64,000 nucleotides of DNA from an uncultured Oscillospiraceae bacterium (GCA_944385405.1 CALWXB010000006.1:1-64000), one strand, 5' to 3'. Counted from the first letter of the stretch, positions 41,724 through 51,180 are shown. Numbers and translations are program-made. Notes: generated by a model from the sequence alone, not told the origin.

Positions 41724-43259
41724 GTGGACGAAATTCTGGTTGAAACCACCAATATCAAAAAAGTATTCTCCGGTGTGGTGGCCATCGAGGGCATTGATTT
41801 CCAGCTGCAAAAAGGCGAGGTCCACGCCCTGATGGGAGAGAACGGCGCGGGAAAATCCACACTGTCCAAGATCATCGCGGGCATCTACCAGGCCGACGGC
41901 GGAACGATGCGGGTGAGCGGCCGGGAGGTGCGCTTTGCCAATGTCCGGGAAGCGGTGGCCCACGGTGTGTCCATCGTGACCCAGGAGTTCAGTTTGATCC
42001 CCGATCTGTCCATCGCGGAAAACATCTTCCTGGCGGACGACAAATACTATAAATACCATTTCCTGGCGGACAAGCGGGCTATGGCGGAGCAGACCCGCAG
42101 CCTGCTGGCGCTGTTCGGCATGGAGCATACCATCGATCCCTATGCCAAGGTGGCGCAGCTCTCCGTGGCGCAGATGCAGGTCATCGAGATTTTGAAGGCG
42201 GTATCCACCAAGGCCCGGACCATCATTCTGGACGAGCCCACCGCTTCTCTCTCTGTCAAGGAGATCGAGGTTCTTTTCGACATCGTCCGCAAGCTCAAGG
42301 CTCAGGGTGTAGGCTTTATCATCGTCTCCCACAAGATCAACGAGATCTACGAGATCTCCGACCGGATCACGGTCCTGCGGGACGGCCGGCTGATCCTCAA
42401 GGGCGTGGCCACGGCAGAACTGGCCCAGGACGATCTGATCCGGGCCATGGTGGGCCGGGAGGTGAAGGACCTCTACGGCGCCGGGGCCTTGGGCGAGTCG
42501 GATACGCGGAATTGGGAGCAGGCGCCGGTGGTGTTTGAGGCCCGGGGGATCACGGACCAGAACAACTACGTCCGGGATATCTCCTTCCAGGTCCGCCGGG
42601 GCGAGATCGCGGGCTTCTCCGGCCTGGTGGGCGCGGGACGTTCGGAACTGATGCGGGCCATCTTCAATGTGGATCCCCGCAACGCCGGTCAGGTGCTGGT
42701 GGACGGACAGGAGATAGGCGGCCGGAGCATACGGGCCTCTGTGGCGGCGGGACTGGGCTTCGTGCCTGAGGACCGCAAAACGGAGGGCCTCATCCAGGAG
42801 CTCAGCGTCCTGAAGAACATCGGCCTTGCCAAGCTGGCGGCCCGGGGCAAAGCGGTGCTGGACAATAAGGCTGCCGAGGCCGACTGCCTCCAGATGATCC
42901 AGAAGATGGAGATCAAGACCGCAAACATCGACCTTCTGGTCAAGAGCCTCAGCGGCGGCAACCAGCAGAAGGTGCTGCTGGCCAAGTGGATCCTGCTCAA
43001 TCCCAAGGTCCTCATCATCGACGAGCCCACCCGGGGCGTGGATATCGGCGCCAAGTCGGATATTTACGCGATCCTGCGGTCCCTGGCGGCCCAGGGAATG
43101 GCCATCATTCTGGTCTCTTCGGAGATCCCGGAGGTCACCGGCGTGTGCGACACCATTTATGTCATGAAGGAAGGCCGTGTAACGGCGGTGATGCCGGCCG
43201 CCGAAGCCACTGAGGAAAAAATCGGCTACTATTCTACCATAGGAGATGAAAAGCGATGA
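41724..43259 (+). CDS. Sugar-type ABC importer ATPase (RbsA-like, two domains)
   Basis: 511 residues with two ATP-binding domains, as in RbsA/MglA/XylG. Domain 1 has Walker A GENGAGKSTLSK and Walker B IILDEPTASLS. Domain 2 has a degenerate Walker A (SGLVGAGRSELMRAIF), signature LSGGNQQKVLLAKW and Walker B LIIDEPTRGVDIGAK. A GTG at 41715 is possible, but AGGAG lies 8 bp before the GTG at 41724. It overlaps the permease gene by 4 bp. The order ATPase, permease, binding protein, hydrolase differs from ribose operons and no sugar enzyme follows, so a non-sugar ligand is plausible. Confidence 0.92.
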   Translation: MDEILVETTNIKKVFSGVVAIEGIDFQLQKGEVHALMGENGAGKSTLSKIIAGIYQADGGTMRVSGREVRFANVREAVAHGVSIVTQEFSLIPDLSIAENIFLADDKYYKYHFLADKRAMAEQTRSLLALFGMEHTIDPYAKVAQLSVAQMQVIEILKAVSTKARTIILDEPTASLSVKEIEVLFDIVRKLKAQGVGFIIVSHKINEIYEISDRITVLRDGRLILKGVATAELAQDDLIRAMVGREVKDLYGAGALGESDTRNWEQAPVVFEARGITDQNNYVRDISFQVRRGEIAGFSGLVGAGRSELMRAIFNVDPRNAGQVLVDGQEIGGRSIRASVAAGLGFVPEDRKTEGLIQELSVLKNIGLAKLAARGKAVLDNKAAEADCLQMIQKMEIKTANIDLLVKSLSGGNQQKVLLAKWILLNPKVLIIDEPTRGVDIGAKSDIYAILRSLAAQGMAIILVSSEIPEVTGVCDTIYVMKEGRVTAVMPAAEATEEKIGYYSTIGDEKR

Positions 43260-44245
43260 ACGGGACATTGCAGAACGGAGGCCTGGGGCGGCGGATCACA
43301 AAGGAGTACAAGACGGAGCTTTCCATGCTGGCGATCTTTGTGGTGTTCTTTGTGGTCCTCAGCTTCGCCTCTCCCTATTTCTTCACTTCCCAGAATATTA
43401 TGAACGTCATGAGCCAGGTGTCCTCCACGTCGCTGCTGGCCATCGGCATGACCATTGTCATCATCACCTCCGGCATCGACCTGTCGGTGGGCGCCACGCT
43501 GGGCCTTTCCGGCATGGTGGGCTGCATGGTGCTGATGAACACGCAGAACGTGCTGCTGGGCATCCTGGTGATGCTGGCGGTCAGCGTGGCGGTGGGACTG
43601 GTGAACGGCATCCTCATCGGCTATCTGCAGCTGCCGGCCTTCATCGTGACCCTGGGCACCATGCAGATCTGCCGGAGCCTGGATTACGTGATCTCCAACG
43701 CCAACACCGCATCCAAGTTCCCGGAGGTATACAGTGTTCTGGGCAAGGGAAAGATCGGCGGCGTGTTCCCGGTGTACATCCTTTTCATCTTCGGCGCCTT
43801 TGCCGTGTTCATCTGGGTGATGGGAAAGACCAAGTTCGGCCGGTTCCTGTACGCCATCGGCTCCAATGCGGAGTCCTCCCGGCTGACGGGCATCAACGTG
43901 AAGTTCAATGTGATGATGGCCTATGTGATCTCCGGCCTCATGTGCGGCCTGGCGGCGTGGATGATGACCAGCCGTCTGATGGCCTGCGACGCCACCTACG
44001 GCGACGGCAACGAGATGGACGCCATCGCCGCGGCGGTGATCGGCGGTACCAGCATGAGCGGCGGCAAGGGCACGCTGTGGGGCACCATCGTGGGCGTATT
44101 TCTGGTGGGCTTTCTGCGCAATGCGCTGAACATTCTCGGAGTCAATCCCTACTGGCAGGGCACCGCGATCGGAGCGGTCATCGTGATTGCCGTGCTGGCG
44201 GAGAAGCTGTCCAAGCTGAAAGTCAAAAAGACCGCAAAAAATTAA
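43256..44245 (+). CDS. ABC importer permease (RbsC-like)
   Basis: 329 residues, 8-10 transmembrane segments. It has the RbsC/BPD_transp_2 pattern: VIITSGIDLSVGATLGLSGM in the first half and GGTSMSGGKGTLWGTIVG in the second, including the DLSVG motif of the family. It forms the channel with the preceding ATPase and receives ligand from the lipoprotein encoded 13 bp downstream. Confidence 0.93.
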   Translation: MNGTLQNGGLGRRITKEYKTELSMLAIFVVFFVVLSFASPYFFTSQNIMNVMSQVSSTSLLAIGMTIVIITSGIDLSVGATLGLSGMVGCMVLMNTQNVLLGILVMLAVSVAVGLVNGILIGYLQLPAFIVTLGTMQICRSLDYVISNANTASKFPEVYSVLGKGKIGGVFPVYILFIFGAFAVFIWVMGKTKFGRFLYAIGSNAESSRLTGINVKFNVMMAYVISGLMCGLAAWMMTSRLMACDATYGDGNEMDAIAAAVIGGTSMSGGKGTLWGTIVGVFLVGFLRNALNILGVNPYWQGTAIGAVIVIAVLAEKLSKLKVKKTAKN

Positions 44246-44258
44246 GGAGGAACGAGAC

Positions 44259-45239
44259 ATGAAGAAGACATTTGCACTCTTGCTCTGCGCTGTGATGATG
44301 CTGGGCCTGCTGGCCGGCTGCGGCGGCGACAAGCCCGCTGCGGAGGAAGACGGCGGTGAGGATGCCGCGGCTGCCAAGGTGGCGTATCTCACTCCTTCCC
44401 TGGATGTGCCTTTCTGGCGCTATGTCCGTCACGGCGTGGAGGACGAACTGTCCAAGTCCGGCATCGAATGTGTGACCTATGACTCCAAGGACGACGCCAA
44501 CACCCAGATGTCCAATGCGCAGGATGCCATCACCAAGCAGGTGGATGCCATCGTCATCTCCCCCACCGACAGCGCCTCCTGTGTGTCCGTGCTGTCCCTG
44601 GCCGAAGAGGCCGGCGTGCCTGTGGTGATCTGCGACATCGGCTCTGACTCCGGCGAGTATGTGTCCTTCATCAGCACCGACAACCTGGCCGGCGGCAAGG
44701 CCATCGGCGAGTACATCGCCTCTTTGCTGGAGCCCGGCACCGAGGTGGCCCAGATCACGCTGAACCAGGCCCGCATCAACGGCGTGCTCCGCAAGGACGG
44801 CTTTGACGAGGGCATCGCCACCAACGGTCTGGTGGACGTGGACTTCAAGCAGATGGAGAAAGTGAACCGCTCCGAGGGCGAGACCTTTGCCCAGGACCTG
44901 ATCACCGCCCACCCCAACCTGGGCGCCATCTTCTGCCACTCTGAGGATCCCTCCATGGGTGCTGTCTCCGCGCTGGAAGCTGCCGGCCGCACCGACGTGC
45001 TGGTTGCCGCCTTTGACTGCTCTCCCGAGATCGTGGAGGCCATCCGCAGCGGCCAGATCGCCGGCACCTCCGCGCAGCAGCCCGTTCTGATGGGCCGCTA
45101 TGCCGCCCAGGCCGTGGTGGATCACCTGGCCGGTGAGGAAGTGGAGAAGGAGATCACCCTGGATACCCTGCTGGTGACCAAGGACAACATCGACGAGGTG
45201 TACGACACCCTGGTGGAAGTTGCCCTGACCGAGGAATAA
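44259..45239 (+). CDS. ABC importer substrate-binding lipoprotein (RbsB-like)
   Basis: 326 residues. A lipoprotein signal ends in LLAGC (cysteine near 21). The mature protein is a two-lobed periplasmic-binding fold of the Peripla_BP_4 type (AKVAYLTPSLDVPFWRYVRHG ... KQVDAIVISPTDSASC ... VLVAAFDCSPEIVEAIRSGQIAGTSAQQP). These usually bind furanose or pyranose sugars, inositol or autoinducer-2, but the Trp and Arg at the N-lobe pocket and the attached hydrolase leave the ligand open. Start has AGGAGG upstream. Confidence 0.92.
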   Translation: MKKTFALLLCAVMMLGLLAGCGGDKPAAEEDGGEDAAAAKVAYLTPSLDVPFWRYVRHGVEDELSKSGIECVTYDSKDDANTQMSNAQDAITKQVDAIVISPTDSASCVSVLSLAEEAGVPVVICDIGSDSGEYVSFISTDNLAGGKAIGEYIASLLEPGTEVAQITLNQARINGVLRKDGFDEGIATNGLVDVDFKQMEKVNRSEGETFAQDLITAHPNLGAIFCHSEDPSMGAVSALEAAGRTDVLVAAFDCSPEIVEAIRSGQIAGTSAQQPVLMGRYAAQAVVDHLAGEEVEKEITLDTLLVTKDNIDEVYDTLVEVALTEE

Positions 45240-45257
45240 GCACAAGGAGACGGCGTC

Positions 45258-45920
45258 ATGACACACTTTACCAAGTTTTATGACCTGTCCCAGCCGGTGT
45301 ATGACCACTGCCCGGGGTGGCCCACCTACGAGCCCACCACCGTGCGGTATGAGGCCTGCTACGAAAAGGACCGCTTCAATGCTGAGCAGATCCGGCTCAA
45401 CAGCCACACCGGCACCCATCTGGATGCGCCCTTCCACTTCTTCCCAGAGGGCATCACCATCGACCGTATGGACGTCTCATTGTTCCAGGGCGACGCGGTG
45501 ATCGTGGACCTGCGGGGCAGGATCGGCCCCAAGGAAGGCATCCAGGCTGCGGCCTTTGAACCTTATGCCGACCGCATCCAGTCCGGCACCATCGTGCTGC
45601 TGGCCACCGGCTGGGGTCCCAAGCGCAGCTTCGACCAGGAGTACATGTACGACTGGCCTTACCTCACCGGTGAGGCCGCCGAGTGGCTGCGGGCCAAGGG
45701 CATCAAGGGCGTCGGCATCGACGCTATGAGCATGGGCGGCTGGTATGACGGCACGGGCCGTCCCTGCCACGAGGCCCTGCTCTCCGCCGGGATCTGGATC
45801 CTGGAGGAGCTGGTGTTCCCCGACGAGCTGGTGGAGCGTGGCGAGTGCTATCTCACCGCCTATCCCATCAAGCTCCAGGGCTTCTCCGGCGCCCCGGCCC
45901 GGGCCGTGGCCGCGGTGTGA
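45258..45920 (+). CDS. Cyclase-family metal hydrolase (kynurenine formamidase-like)
   Basis: 220 residues. The metal-binding signature HTGTHLDAPFHF (about 55-66) matches the cyclase/KynB/isatin hydrolase family, which opens amides, lactams or lactones using Mn or Zn. Further marks are the WP near the N-terminus and GIDAMSMGG in the C-terminal half. Here it is the last gene of an ABC importer operon, 18 bp after the binding protein. It probably hydrolyses the imported compound, which would then be a formamide, lactam or lactone rather than a plain sugar. It may also act on a precursor. The substrate is unknown. Confidence 0.88.
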   Translation: MTHFTKFYDLSQPVYDHCPGWPTYEPTTVRYEACYEKDRFNAEQIRLNSHTGTHLDAPFHFFPEGITIDRMDVSLFQGDAVIVDLRGRIGPKEGIQAAAFEPYADRIQSGTIVLLATGWGPKRSFDQEYMYDWPYLTGEAAEWLRAKGIKGVGIDAMSMGGWYDGTGRPCHEALLSAGIWILEELVFPDELVERGECYLTAYPIKLQGFSGAPARAVAAV

Positions 45921-45940
45921 GTTCCCTCTGCAAACAAAGG

Positions 45941-45971
45941 ACCGCCCCCTCTTGTGAGGGGGCGGTTTTTC
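45941..45971. terminator. Bidirectional terminator
   Basis: ACCGCCCCCTC pairs with GAGGGGGCGGT around TTGT, with TTTTT on the plus side. It ends both the importer operon and the convergent hcp gene. Confidence 0.85.
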
Positions 45972-47606
45972 TCATGCCTCGTCGCCGAAGAAGGTGCGCA
46001 GGTCCTCTTCCACAGTGCCGATGCCGGCGATGCCGAATTGCTCGACGAGTACCTTGGCCACATTGGGGCTGAGGAAGGCGGGGAGGGTGGGGCCCAGATG
46101 GATGTTCTTGACGCCCAGATGCAGCAGCGCCAGCAGCACGATGACGGCCTTCTGCTCGTACCAGGCGATGTTGTAGACGATGGGCAGGTCGTTGATATCG
46201 TCCAGGCCAAAGACTTCCCGGAGCTTCAGGGCGATGACGGCCAGGGAATAGGAGTCATTGCACTGGCCCGCGTCCAGCACCCGGGGGATGCCGTGGATGT
46301 CCCCCAGATCCAGCTTGTTGTATTTGTACTTGGCGCAGCCGGCGGTGAGGATCACGGTGTCCCGGGGCAGGGCCCTGGCGAAGTCCGTGTAGTAGTTCCG
46401 GCTCTTGGCCCGGCCGTCGCAGCCCGCCATCACCACGAACTTCCGGATGGCCCCGGACCGTACCGCTTCCACGATCTGATCCGCCAGCGCCAGCACCTGG
46501 GCGTGGGCAAAGCCGCCCACGATCTGGCCCCGCTCGATCTCCTGGGGCGGCGCGCAGCGCTTGGCGTGTTCGATGAGGGCGGAGAAGTCCTTCTCTCCGT
46601 CCGGACCGGCGGGGATGTGGGTGCAGCCGGGGAAGCCCGCCGCGCCGGTGGTGTAGAGCCGGTCCTTGTAGCTCTCCCGGGGCGGCACGATGCAGTTGGT
46701 GGTCATGAGGATGGGGCCGCGGAAGGACTCGAACTCCTCCGTCTGCTTCCACCAGGCGTTGCCGTAATTGCCCGCGAAATGGGCATACTTCCGGAAAGCG
46801 GGGTAGTAGTGGGCGGGCAGCATCTCGGAGTGGGTATATACGTCCACGCCGGTGCCCTCCGTCTGCTGGAGCAGCATCTCCAGGTCCCGCAGGTCGTGGC
46901 CGGAGATCAGGATGCCGGGATTGGTGCGCACACCGATGTCCACCTGGGTGATCTCCGGGTCTCCGTAGCGGCTGGTGTTGGCCCGGTCCAGCAGGGCCAT
47001 GCCCTGGACGCCGTATTTGCCCGCTTCCAGAGCCAGCGCCACCAGGTCCCCGGCGGTGAGGGCGTCGTCCAGCGTGGCGGCCAGGGCCCGCTGGAGGAAG
47101 GCGTCGATGGCACCGTCGCGTGCCTCCAGGACGCTGGCGTGGTGGGAGTAGGCGGCAAGACCCTTGAGACCGTAGGTGATGAGCTCCCGGAGGGAGCGGA
47201 TGTCCGCGTCCGCCGTGGACAGCACGCCCACCCCGGCGGCCTTTTCCCGCCAGTCCCCCTGGCCGTCCCAGCAGGCGGCCTCCGGCAGCGCCGCGGCGGT
47301 CAGGGGCCGGAGCCGGCGGGTCTGGTCCAGGGTCTCCCGGATGCAGGCGGTGACGGCGGATTCGTCGAAGTTGGCGTTGGTGATGGTGGTGAAGAGATTG
47401 CGCACCACCAGGCGGTCCACCGCCGGATCCACCGCCGTCCCCTGGGTCCGCAGGGCGGTGGTGACGGCGCTGAGGCCCTTGGTGACGTAGACCAGCAGAT
47501 CCTGCATGGCGGCCAGCTCCGGTCCCTTGCCGCACACGCCGGAGCGGGTGCAGCCGGTGCAGCCGGCGGTCTCCTGGCACTGATAGCAAAACATCGCGTG
47601 TTCCAT
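45972..47606 (-). CDS. hcp: Hybrid cluster protein (hydroxylamine/NO reductase)
   Basis: 544 residues. The N-terminal cysteines Cys7-X2-Cys10-X8-Cys19-X5-Cys25 ([19 protein letters not shown]) bind a [4Fe-4S] cluster as in class I/II Hcp. Later cysteine and histidine segments ([39 protein letters not shown]) provide the hybrid Fe-S-O cluster. It reduces NO and/or hydroxylamine in anaerobes. The frame is open further upstream, but AAAAGGAG and homology set the start at 47606. It is divergent from a Crp/Fnr gene, a frequent arrangement for nitrosative-stress control. No hcr reductase gene is adjacent. Confidence 0.95.
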   Translation of the reverse strand: MEHAMFCYQCQETAGCTGCTRSGVCGKGPELAAMQDLLVYVTKGLSAVTTALRTQGTAVDPAVDRLVVRNLFTTITNANFDESAVTACIRETLDQTRRLRPLTAAALPEAACWDGQGDWREKAAGVGVLSTADADIRSLRELITYGLKGLAAYSHHASVLEARDGAIDAFLQRALAATLDDALTAGDLVALALEAGKYGVQGMALLDRANTSRYGDPEITQVDIGVRTNPGILISGHDLRDLEMLLQQTEGTGVDVYTHSEMLPAHYYPAFRKYAHFAGNYGNAWWKQTEEFESFRGPILMTTNCIVPPRESYKDRLYTTGAAGFPGCTHIPAGPDGEKDFSALIEHAKRCAPPQEIERGQIVGGFAHAQVLALADQIVEAVRSGAIRKFVVMAGCDGRAKSRNYYTDFARALPRDTVILTAGCAKYKYNKLDLGDIHGIPRVLDAGQCNDSYSLAVIALKLREVFGLDDINDLPIVYNIAWYEQKAVIVLLALLHLGVKNIHLGPTLPAFLSPNVAKVLVEQFGIAGIGTVEEDLRTFFGDEA

Positions 47607-47662
47607 GTGAGTGATTCTCCTTTTCCGTGGGGCATCGTGTGCCTTGACTTTCTGACGGAAGC

Positions 47663-47701
47663 ATACTAAAGTTTTGAAGAGAAGTATGTTGTTGCAACAA
47701 C
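47663..47701. promoter_or_regulatory. Palindromic Crp/Fnr-type site and hcp promoter
   Basis: GTTGTTGCAACAAC (47688-47701) is a perfect 14-bp palindrome just before the regulator's ribosome site. On the minus strand a -10 TAGTAT (47668-47663) lies so that the palindrome is centred near -38 to -40 for hcp, the position of class II activation. Binding would activate hcp and could repress the regulator gene. Confidence 0.7.
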
Positions 47702-47716
47702 AAAGGAGGAATTTCC

Positions 47717-48382
47717 ATGGAGATCGCGGACCTGATCCGGACACCGCTGTTCCGCGGAGTGGAGGAGGGGGCGGTGAAGGAGATTCTGGCCTGCCTGGGA
47801 GCGGAGCGGCGGCAGTTTGCCAAGGATCAGGTGATCTGCCGGGCAGGGGACACCGTCACTGCCCTGGGGCTGGTGCTCGTGGGAAGCGTGTCCATCGAAA
47901 ACGACGACTTCTGGGGCAATCGCAGCATCCTGGACCGGGTGGAGCCGGGGCAGGTCTTTGCGGAGACATACGCCTGCGTGCCCGGGGAGCCGCTGATGGT
48001 CAGCGCTGTGGCTGCGGAGCCGTCGGAGATCCTGTTTCTCACCGCGGCCCGTCTGCTGGCGCCCTGCGCCAAGGGCTGTACGTTTCACACGCTGCTGATC
48101 CGGAATCTGGTGGCCATCTCCGCCCAGAAGAATCTCCGGCTGTCCCGGCGGATCTTCCACACCTCCGCCAAGACCATCCGGGGACGGCTTTTGTCCTATC
48201 TCTCCTATCAGGCGGCCTTGGCCGGAGGCGGAGAATTTGAGATCCCCTTCAACCGCCAGCAGCTGGCTGACTATCTGGGGGTAGACCGCAGCGCACTGTC
48301 CGCAGAGCTGGGGAAGATGCGCCGGGAGGGCCTGCTGGAGACGGACAGGCAGCACTTCCGGCTGCTGGGAGAGCCGCTGTAA
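47717..48382 (+). CDS. Crp/Fnr-family regulator
   Basis: 221 residues. An N-terminal cyclic-nucleotide-like beta barrel (about 10-120) is followed by a long dimer helix and a winged helix with the motif [21 protein letters not shown] (about 176-196). The N-terminal cysteine cluster of true FNR is absent, though single cysteines occur at ~26, 41 and 80; a heme or other NO-sensing ligand as in HcpR/Dnr is possible. Divergent from hcp with a perfect palindrome in the gap, so it likely controls hcp in response to nitrosative stress. AAAGGAGGA precedes the start. Confidence 0.9.
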   Translation: MEIADLIRTPLFRGVEEGAVKEILACLGAERRQFAKDQVICRAGDTVTALGLVLVGSVSIENDDFWGNRSILDRVEPGQVFAETYACVPGEPLMVSAVAAEPSEILFLTAARLLAPCAKGCTFHTLLIRNLVAISAQKNLRLSRRIFHTSAKTIRGRLLSYLSYQAALAGGGEFEIPFNRQQLADYLGVDRSALSAELGKMRREGLLETDRQHFRLLGEPL

Positions 48383-48389
48383 GCCCTGC

Positions 48390-48418
48390 TTGCAACTCCT
48401 GCTCCGGCGGGGTATACT
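48390..48418 (+). promoter_or_regulatory. Promoter of DUF4317 gene
   Basis: TTGCAA (48390-48395), 17 bp, TATACT (48413-48418), about 50 bp before the start codon. Confidence 0.6.
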
Positions 48419-48466
48419 GAATCAGTCCGGCGGCTCGCCGGCAGATCGAATGAAAAGGAGTCCGCC

Positions 48467-49606
48467 ATGAACGAAAAGGAGATCGCGGAGCTGCGGCGGC
48501 GGTTCCGCGCGGAAAAGAGCGGCATCGCCCGGATCCGGGGATGCTTCGTCAATGAAAGCCGGGAGGTCATCTCCCGGTTCGACCAGTCCCTGGGGCTGAT
48601 GCGCCAGGAGGAGAGCGAGCGGCTGCTGGCTGTGCTGCGCAAGACCCTCACCGGCACCCTGGGGAAAAACCTGCTGGACATCGCCTTTGCCACCCGGGAC
48701 GTGGCCCAGGGGGAGGAGCACCGGCTGCTGATGACCCTCCGGTCCTCCCGGCTGACGGACGAGGACGCGGTGGAGACGCTGTACCGCAAGCTCATCGACA
48801 CCGTGGAGGTGGAGGGCAACTACCTTATTTTGCTGGTCCACGACGACTACGATGTGCCCTACCGGGCCAAGGACGGGGCGCGTCAGGACGACGCCTCCAG
48901 CGAGGTGTTCTCCTACATCCTGTGCAGCGTGTGCCCGGTGAAGCAGACCCGGGAGGCCCTGAGCTACTTCGCCCATGAGAATCAGTTCCGGGCCCTGGCA
49001 CCGGACTGGGTGGTGGCGCCGCCGGAGGCGGGCTTCCTGTTTCCCGCTTTTGATGAGCGCAGCACGAACCTCTACAACGCCCTGCTCTACACCCGGGATA
49101 CCGCCGCGTCCCGGGAGGCTCTGACCCAGGCGCTGTTCCACGCTGCGGCCCCCATGCCTGCGGCGGCGCAGCAGGAGACCTTCCACACCATCCTGGGAGA
49201 GGCGCTGGAGGAGGCGTGCAGCTACCAGGTGGTCCAGACGGTCCACGACCGGCTCTGCGGCCTCATCGAAAGCCACAAGGAGGCCAAGATCGAAGAGCCG
49301 CTGACCCTTACCGGCGAGGCGGTGGGCCAGGTGCTCTCCGCCTGCGGCGTAAGCCGGGACCGGGTGGCGTCGTTTCGGACCCGCTGCGATGATGCCTACG
49401 GTCCGGGTGCGGATCTGAGCCCCCGGAACCTGGTGAATCCCGGCATGCTGGAGGTGCGCACCCCGGACGTGACCATCCGCGTCAGTCCCGGCCGGGGAGA
49501 CCTGGTGGAGACCCGGGTCATCGACGGGGCGCGGTACATCCTGATCCGGGCGGAGGAAGGTGTGGAGGTCAACGGCGTCCAAGTCCAGATCCGCCCCGAA
49601 ACATAA
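48467..49606 (+). CDS. DUF4317 family protein
   Basis: 379 residues, no signal peptide or membrane segment. The N-terminal layout (MNEKEIAELRRRFRAEKSGIARIRGCFVNE..., then LRKTLTGTLGKNLLDIAF) matches DUF4317, a cytoplasmic family widespread in Clostridia with no known function. The middle contains LILLVHDDYDVPYRAKDG and YILCSVCPVK. It has its own promoter and lies 13 bp before the glycosyltransferase gene, so the two may be co-transcribed. Nothing shows a shared role. Confidence 0.85.
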   Translation: MNEKEIAELRRRFRAEKSGIARIRGCFVNESREVISRFDQSLGLMRQEESERLLAVLRKTLTGTLGKNLLDIAFATRDVAQGEEHRLLMTLRSSRLTDEDAVETLYRKLIDTVEVEGNYLILLVHDDYDVPYRAKDGARQDDASSEVFSYILCSVCPVKQTREALSYFAHENQFRALAPDWVVAPPEAGFLFPAFDERSTNLYNALLYTRDTAASREALTQALFHAAAPMPAAAQQETFHTILGEALEEACSYQVVQTVHDRLCGLIESHKEAKIEEPLTLTGEAVGQVLSACGVSRDRVASFRTRCDDAYGPGADLSPRNLVNPGMLEVRTPDVTIRVSPGRGDLVETRVIDGARYILIRAEEGVEVNGVQVQIRPET

Positions 49607-49619
49607 CGGAGGAATCGCC

Positions 49620-50945
49620 ATGGAACCCATCGTCAGCATCATCGTACCTGTGTATAACGCGGAGGCCACCCTTCCCCGCTGCGTGGAAAGCATTCTGAAC
49701 CAGGAGTTCCGGGATTTTGAGCTGCTGCTCATCGACGACGGCAGCCCCGACGGCTCCGGCGCGCTGTGCGACGGCTATGCCGCCGGAGACAGCCGGGTCC
49801 GGGTGTTCCACGTCCCCAACGGCGGCGTCTCCGCCGCCCGGAACCTGGGGCTGGACCATGCCCGGGGCGAATACCTGCAGTTTCTCGACAGCGACGACTG
49901 GATCACCCAGGATGCCACCACCCTTCTGGTCCGGGCGGCCCGGGACCACGGGTGCGACCTGGTGATCTCGGACTTTTACCGGGTGGTGGGGGAGCGGGTG
50001 TCCCACAAGGGGGACATCGAGGAGGACAGCGTCCTCACCCGGGAGGAGTATGCCGCCCACATGATGGAGCGGCCCGCGGACTTTTACTACGGCGTACTGT
50101 GGAACAAGCTCTACCGCCGGGAGATCGTGGAGCGGCACCATCTGCGGATGAACGAGGAGATCAGCTGGTGCGAGGACTTCATGTTCAACCTGGAGTATAT
50201 CCGCTGGGCGGAGCGGTTCTATGCCATGCAGGTGCCGGTGTATTACTATGTCAAGACCAAGGGCTCCCTGGCCAGCCAGTATATGAGCATCCCCAAGACC
50301 ATCCGCATGAAGCTGATGGTGTTTGAATACTACAACCGCTTTTACAAGACGGTGCTGGACGAGGAGGAGTATGAGCGCAGCCGGCTGAAGGTCTACAAAT
50401 TCCTGGTGGACGCCGCCGATGACGGAACGGTGCCGCCTGTCATCCTCCCAGGCGCCACCAAGCTGGGCAGCGAACGGGTCCAGGTGGCCCGGCCGGCGCT
50501 GGACAGCGCCGGCGTCCTGGCGGATGCCTTCCGGGAGCGCAAGCTGTTGGATGCCTGCCTGGAGCCGACGGCATTGAAATACGATCTCACGCTGGGAGAG
50601 GCCCGGCTGCTGCTGCAGCTGAGTCAGGCTGCCTGGGAGGGCACCCGGAAGGATCTGGCGGAAATGGTGGGCGTGTCCCGGCGGGGCCTGACAGTGGCCT
50701 TGCAGCGCCTCACCGCCCGGGAGCTGGTGGAGACGTGGGAGACGTGGCCGCATCCCGGAGAAAAGGGGGAGCGGCGCTGGCACCTGGCCTGCTCCGCCGG
50801 CGCCAGGGGGCTGCTGGCGGACCTGACGCTGGCCTGGGGAGACTATGAGCAGGCCCGCACCGGCGCGCTCACCGGTGAAGAGCTGGCCCGCTACAATGCA
50901 CTTTCCGACAAGGTGCGCAGCAGCGTGCGGGACGCGCTGCGGTAA
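49620..50945 (+). CDS. Family 2 glycosyltransferase fused to a MarR-like winged helix
   Basis: 441 residues. Residues 1-~270 are a GT-A glycosyltransferase: VSIIVPVYNAEATLPRCVES, LLLIDDGSPDGSG, NGGVSAARNLGL and the DXD-type FLDSDDW; WCEDFMFNLEYI is the later acceptor-side motif. After about 310 the sequence changes to a winged-helix region: LTLGEARLLLQLSQ, then DLAEMVGVSRRGLTVALQRL and a wing rich in charged residues, with a helical tail (ARYNALSDKVRSSV) as in MarR dimers. The frame is continuous with no stop or shift at the joint. Start from GGAGGAAT. The usual GT2 lacks such a domain; it may sense or regulate, or it may be a fold without DNA binding. Confidence 0.85.
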   Translation: MEPIVSIIVPVYNAEATLPRCVESILNQEFRDFELLLIDDGSPDGSGALCDGYAAGDSRVRVFHVPNGGVSAARNLGLDHARGEYLQFLDSDDWITQDATTLLVRAARDHGCDLVISDFYRVVGERVSHKGDIEEDSVLTREEYAAHMMERPADFYYGVLWNKLYRREIVERHHLRMNEEISWCEDFMFNLEYIRWAERFYAMQVPVYYYVKTKGSLASQYMSIPKTIRMKLMVFEYYNRFYKTVLDEEEYERSRLKVYKFLVDAADDGTVPPVILPGATKLGSERVQVARPALDSAGVLADAFRERKLLDACLEPTALKYDLTLGEARLLLQLSQAAWEGTRKDLAEMVGVSRRGLTVALQRLTARELVETWETWPHPGEKGERRWHLACSAGARGLLADLTLAWGDYEQARTGALTGEELARYNALSDKVRSSVRDALR

Positions 50946-50955
50946 GGAGGACAAA

Positions 50956-51180
50956 ATGACGGGAAAAGAGATCCGCCCGGGGCGTTACCGCCACTTCAAA
51001 GGCGGGGAATACGAGGTGCTGGGCATGGCCACCCACTCCGAGACCCTGGAGCCCATGGTGGTATACCGGGCGCTCTACGGGGAGCATGGCGTGTGGGTGC
51101 GCCCGGCATCCATGTGGGACGAGCCGGTGGAGCGGGATGGTGTGGTCCGGCCCCGGTTCGCGCCGGTGGAGGATGCATAA
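50956..51180 (+). CDS. DUF1653 small protein
   Basis: 74 residues. The sequence (RPGRYRHFKGGEYEVLGMA, later VVYRALYGEHGVWVRP) matches DUF1653, a short SH3-like beta-barrel family of unknown function found widely in bacteria. It begins 10 bp after the glycosyltransferase stop with a TAAGGAGG site, and a strong terminator follows it directly. It therefore closes the DUF4317-glycosyltransferase transcription unit. Confidence 0.88.
   Translation: MTGKEIRPGRYRHFKGGEYEVLGMATHSETLEPMVVYRALYGEHGVWVRPASMWDEPVERDGVVRPRFAPVEDA

Noticed and set aside
41724-45920. Ribose uptake operon paired with the ribokinase at 55812
   Set aside because: The kinase gene is 10 kb away with its own promoter and terminator, and the importer operon ends in a cyclase-family hydrolase.
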